Positions 19,400-28,373 are shown, numbered from the stretch's first letter. The stretch is DNA of 64,000 nt from Pseudoxanthomonas japonensis (GCF_010093445.1 NZ_PDWW01000001.1:1-64000); one strand, 5' to 3'. Notes: a model not told the origin generated them from the sequence alone. A program made the numbers and translations.

Positions 19400-19413
19400 C
19401 CTGGCGCCCCAGG
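19400..19413. promoter_or_regulatory. CCTGG-N4-CCAGG dyad between vsr and the methyltransferase
   Basis: A 14-base element with five-base arms lies in the region from which vsr and the methyltransferase gene diverge. Each arm is a CCWGG sequence, the site on which Dcm and Vsr of Escherichia coli act. C5 methyltransferases sometimes repress their own promoters by binding such sequences. Both the operator role and any inference about the recognition sequence are speculative. Confidence 0.3.
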
Positions 19414-19485
19414 ATGGGGCAGGAGGCCCAAATGGACGACCTTTTCCGATCGACTTCACGACGCTCTCGCCCTATACTTCCGCAC

Positions 19486-20805
19486 ATGACCAGACCCATC
19501 GGAATAGACCTTTTTGCCGGCGCTGGCGGACTCAGCCTTGGCTTCGAACAAGCTGGCTTCGATGTTGTTGCAGCAGTAGAGATCGATCCCGTTCACGCGG
19601 CGGTCCACGAATTCAACTTCCCCCACTGTGCGGTGATCCCTCGCTCTGTCACTGACCTGACTGGCAACATGATCCGAAAGGCGGCCGGTATTGGCGAGAA
19701 GAAAGTGGATGTCGTGTTCGGCGGCGCCCCATGCCAGGGTTTCTCGTTGATCGGACATCGTGCAATCGATGACCCGCGTAACTCGCTGGTCAAGGATTTC
19801 GTGCGCATCGTTCGCGAACTAGAGTCCGAGTATTTCGTGTTCGAGAACGTGAAGGGCTTGACGGTTGGCAAGCATCGCAAGTTCCTCGATGAGCTGATCC
19901 AAGAATTCTCCGCTGCTGGTTACGATGTTGTCGAAGACTGGAAGGTTCTCAACGCCTGCGAGTACGGCGTGCCGCAGGACAGGCAGCGGCTATTCCTTCT
20001 TGGTGCAAAGAAGGGGCGCAAGCTGCCCTCCTACCCTGCGCCTACTACGTCGAAGCCTGGCCGGACCGAAGCCGGCCGACCCAGTGCACCGACGTGCGCG
20101 GACGCCTTGAAGGATTTGCCCGATGCCGAGCGCTTCAAGCGGCTCAACGTCAGTGACGAAGTCGAAGTGAAGAAATGGGGAACGACTAGCGCTTACGGCA
20201 AACTCATGCGCTGCGAAGTATCCGAAGGGTGGGCGTTCGGCTATCAGCGCAAGTGGAATCCCAACTTGCTGACTTCGAGCATGCGCTCGGAGCATACGGA
20301 TATCTCTCGAGCTCGGTTCGCTGCTACAGAGCCAGGTGAAGTCGAGCCTGTGTCCAGGTTTTTTCGACTCCCGTCCGACGGCGTTTCCAACACGTTGCGA
20401 GCTGGAACTGACGCAGCACGCGGGGCATTCACTAGTCCGCGACCAATTCATTACAAGTGGAATCGCTGCGTCACAGTGCGCGAAATGGCGCGCCTGCACG
20501 GGTTTCCGGATTGGTTCAGATTCAATGAAACCAAGTGGCATGGCGCTCGCCAGATCGGCAATTCGGTGCCCCCGCCACTTGCCCGCGCTGTCGCATCCGA
20601 AGTGTTGCGTGCGCTAGGCGCAAAACCGAAGAAGCCTACTCAGAGGGTTGATTTGGGAGCCGACGCGCTTCTTCGAATGGGAATGAGCCAGGCAGCCTCC
20701 TACTGGGGTATCGCGAACCCCATTTCACAGCGAGATAGAAAGAGCGGCATCAAGAAGCGCAAGCAAAGCGATATCGATCCAACCCAAACTTCGATGCGCC
20801 TATGA
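19486..20805 (+). CDS. DNA (cytosine-5) methyltransferase
   Basis: A 439-residue C5 methyltransferase. Motif I DLFAGAGGLSLGF, catalytic motif IV GGAPCQGFS, motif VI FENVKGL, motif VIII QDRQRLFLLG, motif IX TVREMARLHGFPDWF and motif X QIGNSVPPPLA all appear in standard order. The region between VIII and IX (target recognition) does not reveal the site. ATG at 19486 starts next to motif I; ATGs at 19414 or 19432 would add a short leader and cannot be excluded. With vsr and the nuclease it forms a type II restriction-modification set; G+C is low throughout. Confidence 0.93.
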   Translation: MTRPIGIDLFAGAGGLSLGFEQAGFDVVAAVEIDPVHAAVHEFNFPHCAVIPRSVTDLTGNMIRKAAGIGEKKVDVVFGGAPCQGFSLIGHRAIDDPRNSLVKDFVRIVRELESEYFVFENVKGLTVGKHRKFLDELIQEFSAAGYDVVEDWKVLNACEYGVPQDRQRLFLLGAKKGRKLPSYPAPTTSKPGRTEAGRPSAPTCADALKDLPDAERFKRLNVSDEVEVKKWGTTSAYGKLMRCEVSEGWAFGYQRKWNPNLLTSSMRSEHTDISRARFAATEPGEVEPVSRFFRLPSDGVSNTLRAGTDAARGAFTSPRPIHYKWNRCVTVREMARLHGFPDWFRFNETKWHGARQIGNSVPPPLARAVASEVLRALGAKPKKPTQRVDLGADALLRMGMSQAASYWGIANPISQRDRKSGIKKRKQSDIDPTQTSMRL

Positions 20806-20808
20806 AGA

Positions 20809-20838
20809 AAGAGGCGACCGAAGGGCCGCCTCTTCTTT
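20809..20838 (+). terminator. Terminator after the methyltransferase gene
   Basis: AAGAGGCG, a ten-base loop and CGCCTCTT, followed by CTTTC, start four bases after the stop codon. This looks like a rho-independent terminator and marks the right end of the acquired cassette. Confidence 0.65.
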
Positions 20839-20877
20839 CAGCATTACCGGCTAACGCCAACCCCTCTCTAGCCTGCA

Positions 20878-21972
20878 TCACCCTTGCAACTCTAGGAAAA
20901 CGCGAACACGCTCGAGCTCCGCGTCAAGCGCAGCACGAAACGTCGCATCTCTCGGCGCACGCCCATCGATATACCCAAACGTCGACCGCAACTCCCCATC
21001 GACCACACTGAGATTCGCCCAACCGATCACCCGGTCACCCCACAGCACCGGTAGCGCGTAGTAGCCCAGCTTCCGCTTCGGTGCCGGCGTGTACGCCTCG
21101 AAGCGGTACTTCCATCCCCAGAAGATCTCGAACCGGCGCCGGTCCCACACCACCGGATCGAACGGCGTCAGCAAACGCACCTGGTCGTCCGGCTTCCAGC
21201 GCCGCGAGCGCGGATCCTCGTCCGCCGGCCAGTACCAGTCCACCCCGTCGACCCGCGCCGTGCCCAAGCGCTGGCGCGCACGCTTCAGCGCCGCCGCGCG
21301 CAGGCCCGTCCACTGCGGCACACCGCTGCGCAGATAGCCCAGCAACTGCCCCAGGCTGGCCGCCGGCAACGGCGCGTACGTGTTGACGATGATGTCGAGC
21401 AGCGCATCCAGCCGCGCCTCCGCATCGGACACCGCGACCGGCGTCGCTTCGCCGATGCGTCGCGCATAGACCCGCGTGCCGCCCTCGCGACGCGCCACCC
21501 GCAACAGCCCGCGGTAGTGCATGCCGTCCAGCAACTGCGTGCTCGCGTTCGACGAACCACCGAACCAGTTGGTCGTCTTGCCATGCCCGAAATGCGCATC
21601 CACCTCGCGCGGATGCGCCGTGCCACGCTCACTGACGAAATCGAGCACCGCGCGCGCCTGCTTCCAGCGCGCGGGCGTCCACGCCTCGCGGGCCGTGCGC
21701 GGATGCATCAGCTGATGATGCTCGCGCGGGAGAAAGCCGTAGTTGACGAAGAAGTCTTCTTCCAGCGGCAGGCGGGGATATCGCCGCTCCAGGTCGCCGG
21801 CGCGATAGCCGGCGACGCGGTGGCGCAGCGTCAGGTCCTGCGCGCGTGCCGGCGCCCGGATCGGGTCCGCCTGCAAGAAGCCCAGCCGCTGGATCGCCCG
21901 CGGCAAGGTGGTCGGTTTGAACAGACTGCGGGCGACGGCATAGCGACGCAGGTGGTCGAGGGTGAGTGTCAT
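20878..21972 (-). CDS. Winged-helix DNA glycosylase, AlkX/YcaQ family
   Basis: A 364-residue protein of the HTH_42 superfamily, which includes interstrand crosslink glycosylases. Gln34-Ala35-Asp36 (FLQADPI) fits the catalytic Q-aliphatic-D motif described for Escherichia coli AlkX, rather than the QxQ of Streptomyces AlkZ, so a broad activity on alkylated bases and crosslinks is expected. The WYWPADED and LLTPFDPVVWDR blocks are also typical. ATG at 21972 starts the family domain. It follows hicB by 39 bases on the same strand. Confidence 0.85.
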   Translation of the reverse strand: MTLTLDHLRRYAVARSLFKPTTLPRAIQRLGFLQADPIRAPARAQDLTLRHRVAGYRAGDLERRYPRLPLEEDFFVNYGFLPREHHQLMHPRTAREAWTPARWKQARAVLDFVSERGTAHPREVDAHFGHGKTTNWFGGSSNASTQLLDGMHYRGLLRVARREGGTRVYARRIGEATPVAVSDAEARLDALLDIIVNTYAPLPAASLGQLLGYLRSGVPQWTGLRAAALKRARQRLGTARVDGVDWYWPADEDPRSRRWKPDDQVRLLTPFDPVVWDRRRFEIFWGWKYRFEAYTPAPKRKLGYYALPVLWGDRVIGWANLSVVDGELRSTFGYIDGRAPRDATFRAALDAELERVRVFLELQG

Positions 21973-22011
21973 GCGGCGCAGCCCATCACCGCATCGTTCC
22001 TCGCCACGCAC

Positions 22012-22233
22012 TCACGCCGCTACGTCGACGTACTCCACCTGGCTCGAGGGCACCGGTATCGCCAGCCCGTCTTCGCGCATCCCCGCGAGGTGCAAGGCGA
22101 TGGCATCGTGCATCAACGCTTCCACCTCGGCCTTGGTTGAGCCCGTGGCCACACAGCCGGGCAGGTCCGGGACATAGGCAGAATAGTTGCCGCCTACTTG
22201 CTCGATGACGATGGCGTAGCGCATGGAAGTCAC
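22012..22233 (-). CDS. hicB: HicB-type antitoxin
   Basis: A 73-residue antitoxin with the short HicB fold (YAIVIEQVGGNYSAYVPDLPGCVATG) and no obvious C-terminal DNA-binding domain within the small chain, so the regulatory arm may be reduced or contributed by another part. It binds and blocks HicA. Its ATG overlaps the hicA stop (ATGA), a coupling typical of toxin-first hicAB operons. A second in-frame ATG three codons later is possible. Confidence 0.9.
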   Translation of the reverse strand: MTSMRYAIVIEQVGGNYSAYVPDLPGCVATGSTKAEVEALMHDAIALHLAGMREDGLAIPVPSSQVEYVDVAA

Positions 22234-22424
22234 CTCTTTATCCCTGCCTGTTTCATGATGCTGCCCAGCGTGCCGGGCGCTACATCATCACCCGGCTTGC
22301 CGGCGACTGTCACCCGGCCGGGAAGCGTCGGGTGCTTGAACTGTCGATGGCTGCCTGTCTGGCCGACCTGTTGCCAGCCTGCGTCCTTGAGCTGCTGCAA
22401 GACATCGCGAATTTTCGGTGGCAC
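22230..22424 (-). CDS. hicA: HicA-type mRNA interferase toxin
   Basis: A 64-residue dsRBD-like ribonuclease toxin. The active-site His is in GSHRQFKHP, followed by the family strand RVTVAGKPG and a C-terminal helix IMKQAGI. It degrades or cleaves mRNA when not held by HicB. The gene lies 92 bases downstream of aceE on the same strand and has its own upstream space, so it need not depend on the aceE promoter. Confidence 0.92.
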   Translation of the reverse strand: MPPKIRDVLQQLKDAGWQQVGQTGSHRQFKHPTLPGRVTVAGKPGDDVAPGTLGSIMKQAGIKR

Positions 22425-22483
22425 GTTCGCATTCCTTGCGAAGGGATTTCATCGTCCTTGCCCGCATCGCATTTCACTGCCCC

Positions 22484-22505
22484 CTCTCCCGCGTGCGGGA
22501 GAGGT
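22484..22505. terminator. Hairpin downstream of aceE
   Basis: CCTCTCCCG, loop CGTG and CGGGAGAGG form a nine-pair hairpin 12 bases beyond the aceE stop on the minus strand. No T-tract follows on the minus strand. It belongs to the same CCCTCTCCC-type palindrome class seen at 53780-53925 and may act as a transcript end or a REP-like remnant. Confidence 0.45.
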
Positions 22506-22516
22506 AATACGCGGCA

Positions 22517-25210
22517 TCACACGGTGACCGGGTTCGCCTTGTCCACGTCGATCTTGTACTGCTTGATCGCGCGGGCGACGTCCTTGCCGGTCATCTTGCC
22601 TTCCTTCGCCAGCGCGGCGATGGCGGCGTGGGCGATGTAGTAGCGGTCGACTTCGAAGTGGCGACGCAGGTTGGCACGGGTGTCGCTGCGGCCGAAACCG
22701 TCCGTGCCCAAGGCCGTGTACGCCATCGGCACGAACGCGCGGATCTGGTCGCTGTAGGCGCGCACGTAGTCGGTGGCGGCGATGGCCGGACCCTGTCGGC
22801 CTTCCAGCAGTTCCGTCACGTACGCCTTGCGCGGCGTCTTCGCTTCCGGGTTCAGGCGGTTCCAGCGCTCCGCATCGAACCCGTCGCGACGCAGCTCGTT
22901 GAAGCTCGGGCACGACCAGATGTCGGCGGTGACGCCGAAATCCTTGTCCAGCAGCTCGGCCGCCGCGATCGCTTCGCGCAGGATGGTGCCACTGCCCAGC
23001 AACTGCACGCGCAGCTCGCCCTTCTTCGGCTTGCCGGCATCGGTGAGCAGGTACATGCCCTTGATGATGCCCTCGGCCGCGCCTTCCGGCATGTCCGGGT
23101 GGGTGTAGTTCTCGTTCATCAGGGTGACGTAGTAGTACTCGTCCACCTGCTCCTGCAGCATCTTCTGCATGCCGTGCTGCAGGACCACCGCGACCTCGAA
23201 ACCGAAGGTCGGGTCGTAGCTGCGCACGTTGGGGATGCTGCCGGCGATGACGTGGCTGAAGCCGTCCTCGTGCTGCAGGCCTTCGCCGTTGAGCGTCGTG
23301 CGGCCCGCGGTGCCTCCCAGCAGGAAGCCGCGCGTGCGCATGTCCGCCGCCTGCCACGCGATGTCGCCGATGCGCTGGAAGCCGAACATCGAGTAGTAGA
23401 TGTAGAACGGCAGCATCGGCACGTTGCTGACCGAATAGCTGGTGCCCGCCGCCATCCACGACGACATCGCACCCGGCTCGCTGATGCCCTGCTGCAGCAC
23501 CTGGCCGGACTGGTCTTCGCGGTAGTACATCAGCTGGTCGGCATCGACCGGCTTGTACTTCTGGCCGAACGGCGCGTAGATGCCGATCTGGCGGAACATG
23601 CCTTCCATGCCGAACGTGCGTGCCTCGTCGGCGACGATCGGCACCAGGCGCGGACCGACCTGCTTGTCGCGCAGCGCGATGTTCAGGCCCTGCACGAACG
23701 CCATGGTGGTGGAGATCTCGCGCTCGCCGGTGCTCTTCAGCAGACGGTCGAAGGCTTCCAGCTTCGGCGTCTCGAACGATTCGCTGGCCTTGCGGCGACG
23801 CTGCGGCAGGTAGCCGCCGAGCGCGGCGCGGCGCGACTTCAGGTACTGGATTTCCGGCGAATCCTCGCCCGGGTGGTAGAACGGCACCTGCGCCGACTCT
23901 TCCAGCTGCTTGTCGCTGACCGGGATGTTGAAGCGGTCGCGGAACGTGCGGATGGCTTCGTCGTCCAGCTTCTTGGTCTGGTGGGTCGGGTTGAGCGATT
24001 CGCCCGCCGAGCCCATGCCGTAGCCCTTCACCGTCTTGGCCAGGATCACCGTGGGCATGCCCTTGGTGTTCACCGCCTCGTGGTAGGCCGCATAGACCTT
24101 GTGCGGATCGTGGCCGCCGCGGTTGAGGCGCCAGATATCGTCGTCGGACAGGTTGGCGACCATGGCCGCCGTCTCCGGGTACTTGCCGAAGAAGTTGTCG
24201 CGCGTGTACTTGCCGCCGAACGCCTTGCAGTTCTGGTACTCGCCGTCGACGGTTTCCATCATCAGCTTCTTCAGCATGCCGCTGGTGTCGCGCGCGAGGA
24301 GCGGATCCCAGTAGCTGCCCCACAGCAGCTTGATGACGTTCCAGCCGCCGCCGCGGAACACGCCTTCCAGTTCCTGGATGATCTTGCCGTTGCCGCGCAC
24401 CGGGCCGTCCAGGCGCTGCAGGTTGCAGTTGACGACGAAGATCAGGTTGTCCAGGCCTTCGCGGCCGGCCAGCGCGATGGCGCCGAGGGTTTCCGGCTCG
24501 TCGCTCTCACCGTCGCCGATGAAGCACCACACCTTGCGGTCGGACTTCTCGATCAGGCCGCGGTGCTCCAGGTACTTCATGAACTGCGCCTGGTAGATCG
24601 CCGCCAGCGGGCCCAGGCCCATCGACACGGTCGGGGTCTGCCAGTAGTCCGGCATCAGCCACGGGTGCGGGTAGGACGAGATGCCCTGGCCATCGACTTC
24701 CATGCGGAAGTTGTCGAGCTGCTGCTCGCTGATGCGGCCTTCCAGGAACGAGCGCGCGTAGATGCCCGGTGCGCTGTGGCCCTGGATGAACAGCAGGTCG
24801 CCCGGATGGCTGTCGCTCGGCGCGCGCCAGAAGTGGTTGAAGCCGACGTCGTACAGCGTCGCGCCGGAGGCGAAGCTGGCGATGTGGCCGCCGAGGTCGC
24901 CGGGCTTGCGGTTGGCGCGCACGACGGTGGCCATCGCGTTCCAGCGGATGATCGAGCGGATGCGCCATTCCAGCGCGGCGTCACCGGGGCTCTTGGCCTC
25001 GTTCTGCGGCGCGATGGTGTTGACGTATTCGGTGGTCGGCGAGAACGGCAGGTAGGCGCCGGCGCGGCGGGTGACTTCGACCATGCCTTCGAGCAACTGG
25101 TGAGCACGCAGGGCGCCGTTCTTCTCGATGACCGCCTGCATGGAATCGATCCACTCGCGGGATTCCTGCGGATCCGGATCGCTCTGCAACATCTCGTTCA
25201 ACCAGTTCAT
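22517..25210 (-). CDS. aceE: Pyruvate dehydrogenase E1, homodimeric type
   Basis: An 897-residue thiamine-diphosphate enzyme decarboxylating pyruvate and acetylating the E2 lipoyl domain. The ThDP motif (GDGESDEPE to NCNLQRLDGP), N-terminal DPDPQESREWIDS segment and full length match AceE. AGGAG precedes the ATG at 25210 by six bases; the open frame upstream of it is not supported. The E2 and E3 genes do not follow as they do in enterobacteria; hicAB and a glycosylase gene lie downstream instead. Divergent from the partner-switching phosphatase. Confidence 0.97.
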   Translation of the reverse strand: MNWLNEMLQSDPDPQESREWIDSMQAVIEKNGALRAHQLLEGMVEVTRRAGAYLPFSPTTEYVNTIAPQNEAKSPGDAALEWRIRSIIRWNAMATVVRANRKPGDLGGHIASFASGATLYDVGFNHFWRAPSDSHPGDLLFIQGHSAPGIYARSFLEGRISEQQLDNFRMEVDGQGISSYPHPWLMPDYWQTPTVSMGLGPLAAIYQAQFMKYLEHRGLIEKSDRKVWCFIGDGESDEPETLGAIALAGREGLDNLIFVVNCNLQRLDGPVRGNGKIIQELEGVFRGGGWNVIKLLWGSYWDPLLARDTSGMLKKLMMETVDGEYQNCKAFGGKYTRDNFFGKYPETAAMVANLSDDDIWRLNRGGHDPHKVYAAYHEAVNTKGMPTVILAKTVKGYGMGSAGESLNPTHQTKKLDDEAIRTFRDRFNIPVSDKQLEESAQVPFYHPGEDSPEIQYLKSRRAALGGYLPQRRRKASESFETPKLEAFDRLLKSTGEREISTTMAFVQGLNIALRDKQVGPRLVPIVADEARTFGMEGMFRQIGIYAPFGQKYKPVDADQLMYYREDQSGQVLQQGISEPGAMSSWMAAGTSYSVSNVPMLPFYIYYSMFGFQRIGDIAWQAADMRTRGFLLGGTAGRTTLNGEGLQHEDGFSHVIAGSIPNVRSYDPTFGFEVAVVLQHGMQKMLQEQVDEYYYVTLMNENYTHPDMPEGAAEGIIKGMYLLTDAGKPKKGELRVQLLGSGTILREAIAAAELLDKDFGVTADIWSCPSFNELRRDGFDAERWNRLNPEAKTPRKAYVTELLEGRQGPAIAATDYVRAYSDQIRAFVPMAYTALGTDGFGRSDTRANLRRHFEVDRYYIAHAAIAALAKEGKMTGKDVARAIKQYKIDVDKANPVTV

Positions 25211-25333
25211 TCCCACTCCTGTTGCGCCGCGCGTGGGGGCGTGGCGTTGCCGTTCTTGTAGAGCGTTGAAGTGTAACGCACGCACCCCGCGCGGGGCCTG
25301 GCTACGCAGGCGTATGGACGCGACATTGCGTGC

Positions 25334-25347
25334 CTGTCCCGGGACAG
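25334..25347. promoter_or_regulatory. Perfect 14-base palindrome between aceE and the phosphatase gene
   Basis: CTGTCCCGGGACAG is self-complementary and lies in the 233-base divergent region, about 124 bases upstream of aceE and 97 upstream of the phosphatase start. It does not match the PdhR operator. It may be the operator of an unidentified regulator of aceE or of the phosphatase operon. Chance cannot be excluded in such GC-rich DNA. Confidence 0.35.
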
Positions 25348-25443
25348 TGGCAACACCAAAATCAGACCTTTTCGCTATTGCGATGCAGCACGCCGCGCGG
25401 GCGTATGATCGGCGGCCAGGGGAAGGCAGCGATCGGGATCGGC

Positions 25444-27471
25444 ATGCATGACGCAGTGCCCAACGATGTCGTGCCAGTGAAGGATGCCGGTGCCGCGCAC
25501 TGGCGCAGCAGCCTGCGCACGCGCATCGCCCTGTGGGCCGGCCTGGTGAACGTGGTGCTGCTGGTGCTGCTGGTGATGGCCACGGCATGGTTCGCGCGGC
25601 GCATGATCCTGGACGATGCGCGCCGCGATACGCAGGCCACCACGCAGGAGGCCGCGCAGCGGCTGGACGATGCCATGCACGTGGTCACCATCACCACGCT
25701 GGGCATGGCCGACCTGGTGGCCACCACGCAGTTGTCGGCCGACGAACTGACCGCGACGCTGCGGGCGATGGTGAAGGCCACGCCGGGCTGCGCCGGCGGG
25801 CTATTGATCCTGGAGCCGCGCACGCGCGGCGACGCGCCGTTCGCCCGCTACGTGGCGCGCTCGGGCCGCGACCGCGACTTCATCGCCGACGCCTATGCGT
25901 TCCGCGACCAGGGCTGGTACCAGCGGACCGTCGCTTCGCCCGCCGGCTGGTGGTCCGAGCCCTATCTCAACCGCACCGCCGGCGACGTGTGGATGGTCAC
26001 CTACAACATGCCCCTGCGCGAACCCGGTCGCGGTGCGCGGACGCGCGGCATGGTCAGCCTGGACCTGCCGCTGGCGAACCTGACCGATCCGGTGGATCCG
26101 CTGGCGCACCTGCCGGGCTGGCGGGTGTCGCTGGTGGCGCCGGCCGGCACGCTGGCGCTGAACCCGGAGGTTGGCGTGGAGCGGCTGGAAACGCTGGACG
26201 AGTACATCGCCCGCGCCGGCCGCAGCGACCTGCGTGAGGCGGCGCAGGCGGTGCGCGTGCGCGACACGCTGCAGTACGTGCACGTGGACGCCGTCAGCGG
26301 CGAACGCCGCTACACCGTGGTCGAACCGGTCGGCGACACCGGCTGGATGCTGCTGGTGGCGCAGTCGTACGACCTGGTCACCGACCGCCTGGCGCAGGCG
26401 CTGTGGCTGCTGGCGGCGATCGGCGCCTTGCTGGCGCTGACCTGCATGCTGGTGGTCGGCACGCTGGCGCGGCATATCAGCCAGCCGGTGGAAAGCCTGT
26501 CGGCCTCCGCCGCACGGCTGGCCCAGGGCGACTACGGCACGCCGGTGCCGCATGGGCAGCGACGCGACGAGGTCGGCCAGATGGCCCGCACGCTGGAACA
26601 CGCGCGCGGCTCCATCCAGCAGCAGCTGCGCGAGATCGAGGACATGACGGCAGCGCGGCAGAAGCTTGAGAGCGAGCTGTCGATCGCGCGCGAGATCCAG
26701 CAGGCGATGCTGCCGCCCGGCCGCGTGATCGACCGCGAGCACGCGCACCTGGAAGCGTACGCGCGGCTGGAACCGGCCAAGGCCGTCGGCGGCGACTTCT
26801 ACTGCTTCATCCAGACCGATCCCGACGGCCTGTGGTTCGCCATCGGCGACGTGTCGGACAAGGGCGTGCCGGCGGCGCTGTTCATGGCACGCACCGTGAC
26901 GGTGCTGGAAGTCGCGGCCAGCACCCATCCGTCGCCGGAGCGCGTGCTGGCCGAAGCCTCGCGCCGGCTGGTTCAGGGCAACGACGCCTGCATGTTCGCC
27001 ACCGTGCTGTGCGGGCGCGTGGACGTGCGCAGCGGCGCCTGCGTGCTGGCCAGCGCCGGCCACGACGCCCCATTGCTGCTGCACGCCGATGGCCGCCACG
27101 AAATGCTGCCGGTGCAACCCGGCCCGCCGCTGGGCTTCGAGGTGGGCGACGCCTTCCCGCTGTGGTCGGGACAGCTGCCGGCCGGCGCCACGCTGCTGGC
27201 TTGGACCGACGGCATCACCGAAGCCTTCGATGCCGGCAACCTCGCGTTCGGCGTGGAGCGCATCCCGGACGCACTGCAGCCGGGCGCGACCGCGCGCAAG
27301 CAATGCGACGGCCTGATCGCGCGGGTTCACGCATTTACCGAACCGGCCCCGCAGTCGGACGACATCACCGCCCTCGCCATCCGCCGCCGGCTGGACGGCA
27401 CCCCCGCTTCCCCCGAAGCTGCGCTACCCCAGGAGAACGCACATGCAGATGCGACTGTTCATCCCGCGTGA
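25444..27471 (+). CDS. Membrane dCache-HAMP-PP2C (SpoIIE/RsbU-type) serine phosphatase
   Basis: A 675-residue signalling phosphatase: TM1 (about 28-48), periplasmic dCache sensor (about 55-300), TM2 (about 318-338), HAMP (about 340-395), short coiled coil, then PP2C_SIG domain (about 440-670). The metal-binding Asp are in GGDFYCF, GDVSDKG and SDDITALAI. In partner-switching systems such phosphatases dephosphorylate STAS antagonists. The kinase and two STAS genes follow directly, the first overlapping this gene by 29 bases. The ATG at 25444 places TM1 near the N-terminus; ATG at 25405 is an alternative. Confidence 0.93.
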   Translation: MHDAVPNDVVPVKDAGAAHWRSSLRTRIALWAGLVNVVLLVLLVMATAWFARRMILDDARRDTQATTQEAAQRLDDAMHVVTITTLGMADLVATTQLSADELTATLRAMVKATPGCAGGLLILEPRTRGDAPFARYVARSGRDRDFIADAYAFRDQGWYQRTVASPAGWWSEPYLNRTAGDVWMVTYNMPLREPGRGARTRGMVSLDLPLANLTDPVDPLAHLPGWRVSLVAPAGTLALNPEVGVERLETLDEYIARAGRSDLREAAQAVRVRDTLQYVHVDAVSGERRYTVVEPVGDTGWMLLVAQSYDLVTDRLAQALWLLAAIGALLALTCMLVVGTLARHISQPVESLSASAARLAQGDYGTPVPHGQRRDEVGQMARTLEHARGSIQQQLREIEDMTAARQKLESELSIAREIQQAMLPPGRVIDREHAHLEAYARLEPAKAVGGDFYCFIQTDPDGLWFAIGDVSDKGVPAALFMARTVTVLEVAASTHPSPERVLAEASRRLVQGNDACMFATVLCGRVDVRSGACVLASAGHDAPLLLHADGRHEMLPVQPGPPLGFEVGDAFPLWSGQLPAGATLLAWTDGITEAFDAGNLAFGVERIPDALQPGATARKQCDGLIARVHAFTEPAPQSDDITALAIRRRLDGTPASPEAALPQENAHADATVHPA

Positions 27472-27880
27472 GCACGCCCGCGTGGACGACCTCAACGCCT
27501 CGCTCGAAGCCGTGCTGGCCAACAACGGCGTCAGCCGCGCCATCCAGGGTGACGTGCGTCTCATTGTGGAAGAGCTGGCCAGCAACGCCATCGAACACGG
27601 CGACCCGGCGCGCGTGGACACCGAGGAGCACGAGCTGTGCGTGGACATCGCCATCCGCGACCGCCTGCTGACGCTGGAATTCCGCGAGAGCGGCGCGCCC
27701 TTCAACCCGCTCGAACAGCCCGCCCCAGACCTGGACGCCGACATCCTGGACCGGCCGACCGGCGGCCTGGGCCTGCACCTCGTCCGGCAGGTGGCCGAAA
27801 TGGCCACGTATCAGCGAATGGGTAACTACAACATCCTGCGCCTGTCGCTGCGCATCCCCACCGAGGAGGAATCCGCATGA
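27443..27880 (+). CDS. Anti-sigma serine kinase (RsbW/BtrW-like)
   Basis: A 145-residue GHKL ATPase. The N-box EELASNAIEHG and a G-box GGLGLHLVRQ fit the HATPase_c_2 group that phosphorylates STAS proteins and sequesters sigma factors or other partners. GGAG precedes the ATG. It overlaps the phosphatase gene by 29 bases and the STAS gene by four (ATGA), indicating tight co-translation. The output partner (sigma factor or otherwise) is not encoded here. Confidence 0.92.
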   Translation: MQMRLFIPREHARVDDLNASLEAVLANNGVSRAIQGDVRLIVEELASNAIEHGDPARVDTEEHELCVDIAIRDRLLTLEFRESGAPFNPLEQPAPDLDADILDRPTGGLGLHLVRQVAEMATYQRMGNYNILRLSLRIPTEEESA

Positions 27881-28263
27881 GCCTGGACATCGAGCTTCAC
27901 GCCCCGGGCAGGGGCAGCCAGCGCGTGGTGGTGCGTGGCCGTCTGGACACGCATACCTACGAGGATCTGGACGAGGCGCTGGCACCGCTGCTGACCCGGC
28001 AGCTGCACTCGCTGGTGCTGGACCTGTCGGGGCTGGACTACATCAGCAGCGCCGGCATCCGTTCCATCTTCAAGGCGCGCAAGGCGTTGTCGCCGCATGG
28101 CGGCAAGGTCCTGCTGGTCAATCCGCAACCGCAGATCCAGAAGGTGCTCGACATGGTCAAGGCGGTGCCGTTGAACGAGATCTTCTCGTCCACGGCCGAA
28201 GCCGACGCCTACCTCGACCTTATGCAGCGCAAGGTGCTGGATGCCGCCGAGGACGACGATTGA
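27877..28263 (+). CDS. STAS-domain anti-sigma antagonist (copy 1)
   Basis: A 128-residue STAS protein. The phosphorylatable Ser is in DYISSAGIRS near residue 58, the position used in SpoIIAA/RsbV. It should be phosphorylated by the kinase encoded just upstream and dephosphorylated by the PP2C protein. The gene is coupled to the kinase by an ATGA overlap. A close paralogue follows after 110 bases. Confidence 0.92.
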   Translation: MSLDIELHAPGRGSQRVVVRGRLDTHTYEDLDEALAPLLTRQLHSLVLDLSGLDYISSAGIRSIFKARKALSPHGGKVLLVNPQPQIQKVLDMVKAVPLNEIFSSTAEADAYLDLMQRKVLDAAEDDD

Positions 28264-28373
28264 CGGACGCGCGTGGTCCGCACGCCTGCCCCGCAATTGA
28301 TTTACGATCCAGCGTCGCCTCCCTGCCTCCCCGGGCTCCCCCACCCGGCAGATCCGCTTCACCGAGATGCCCG

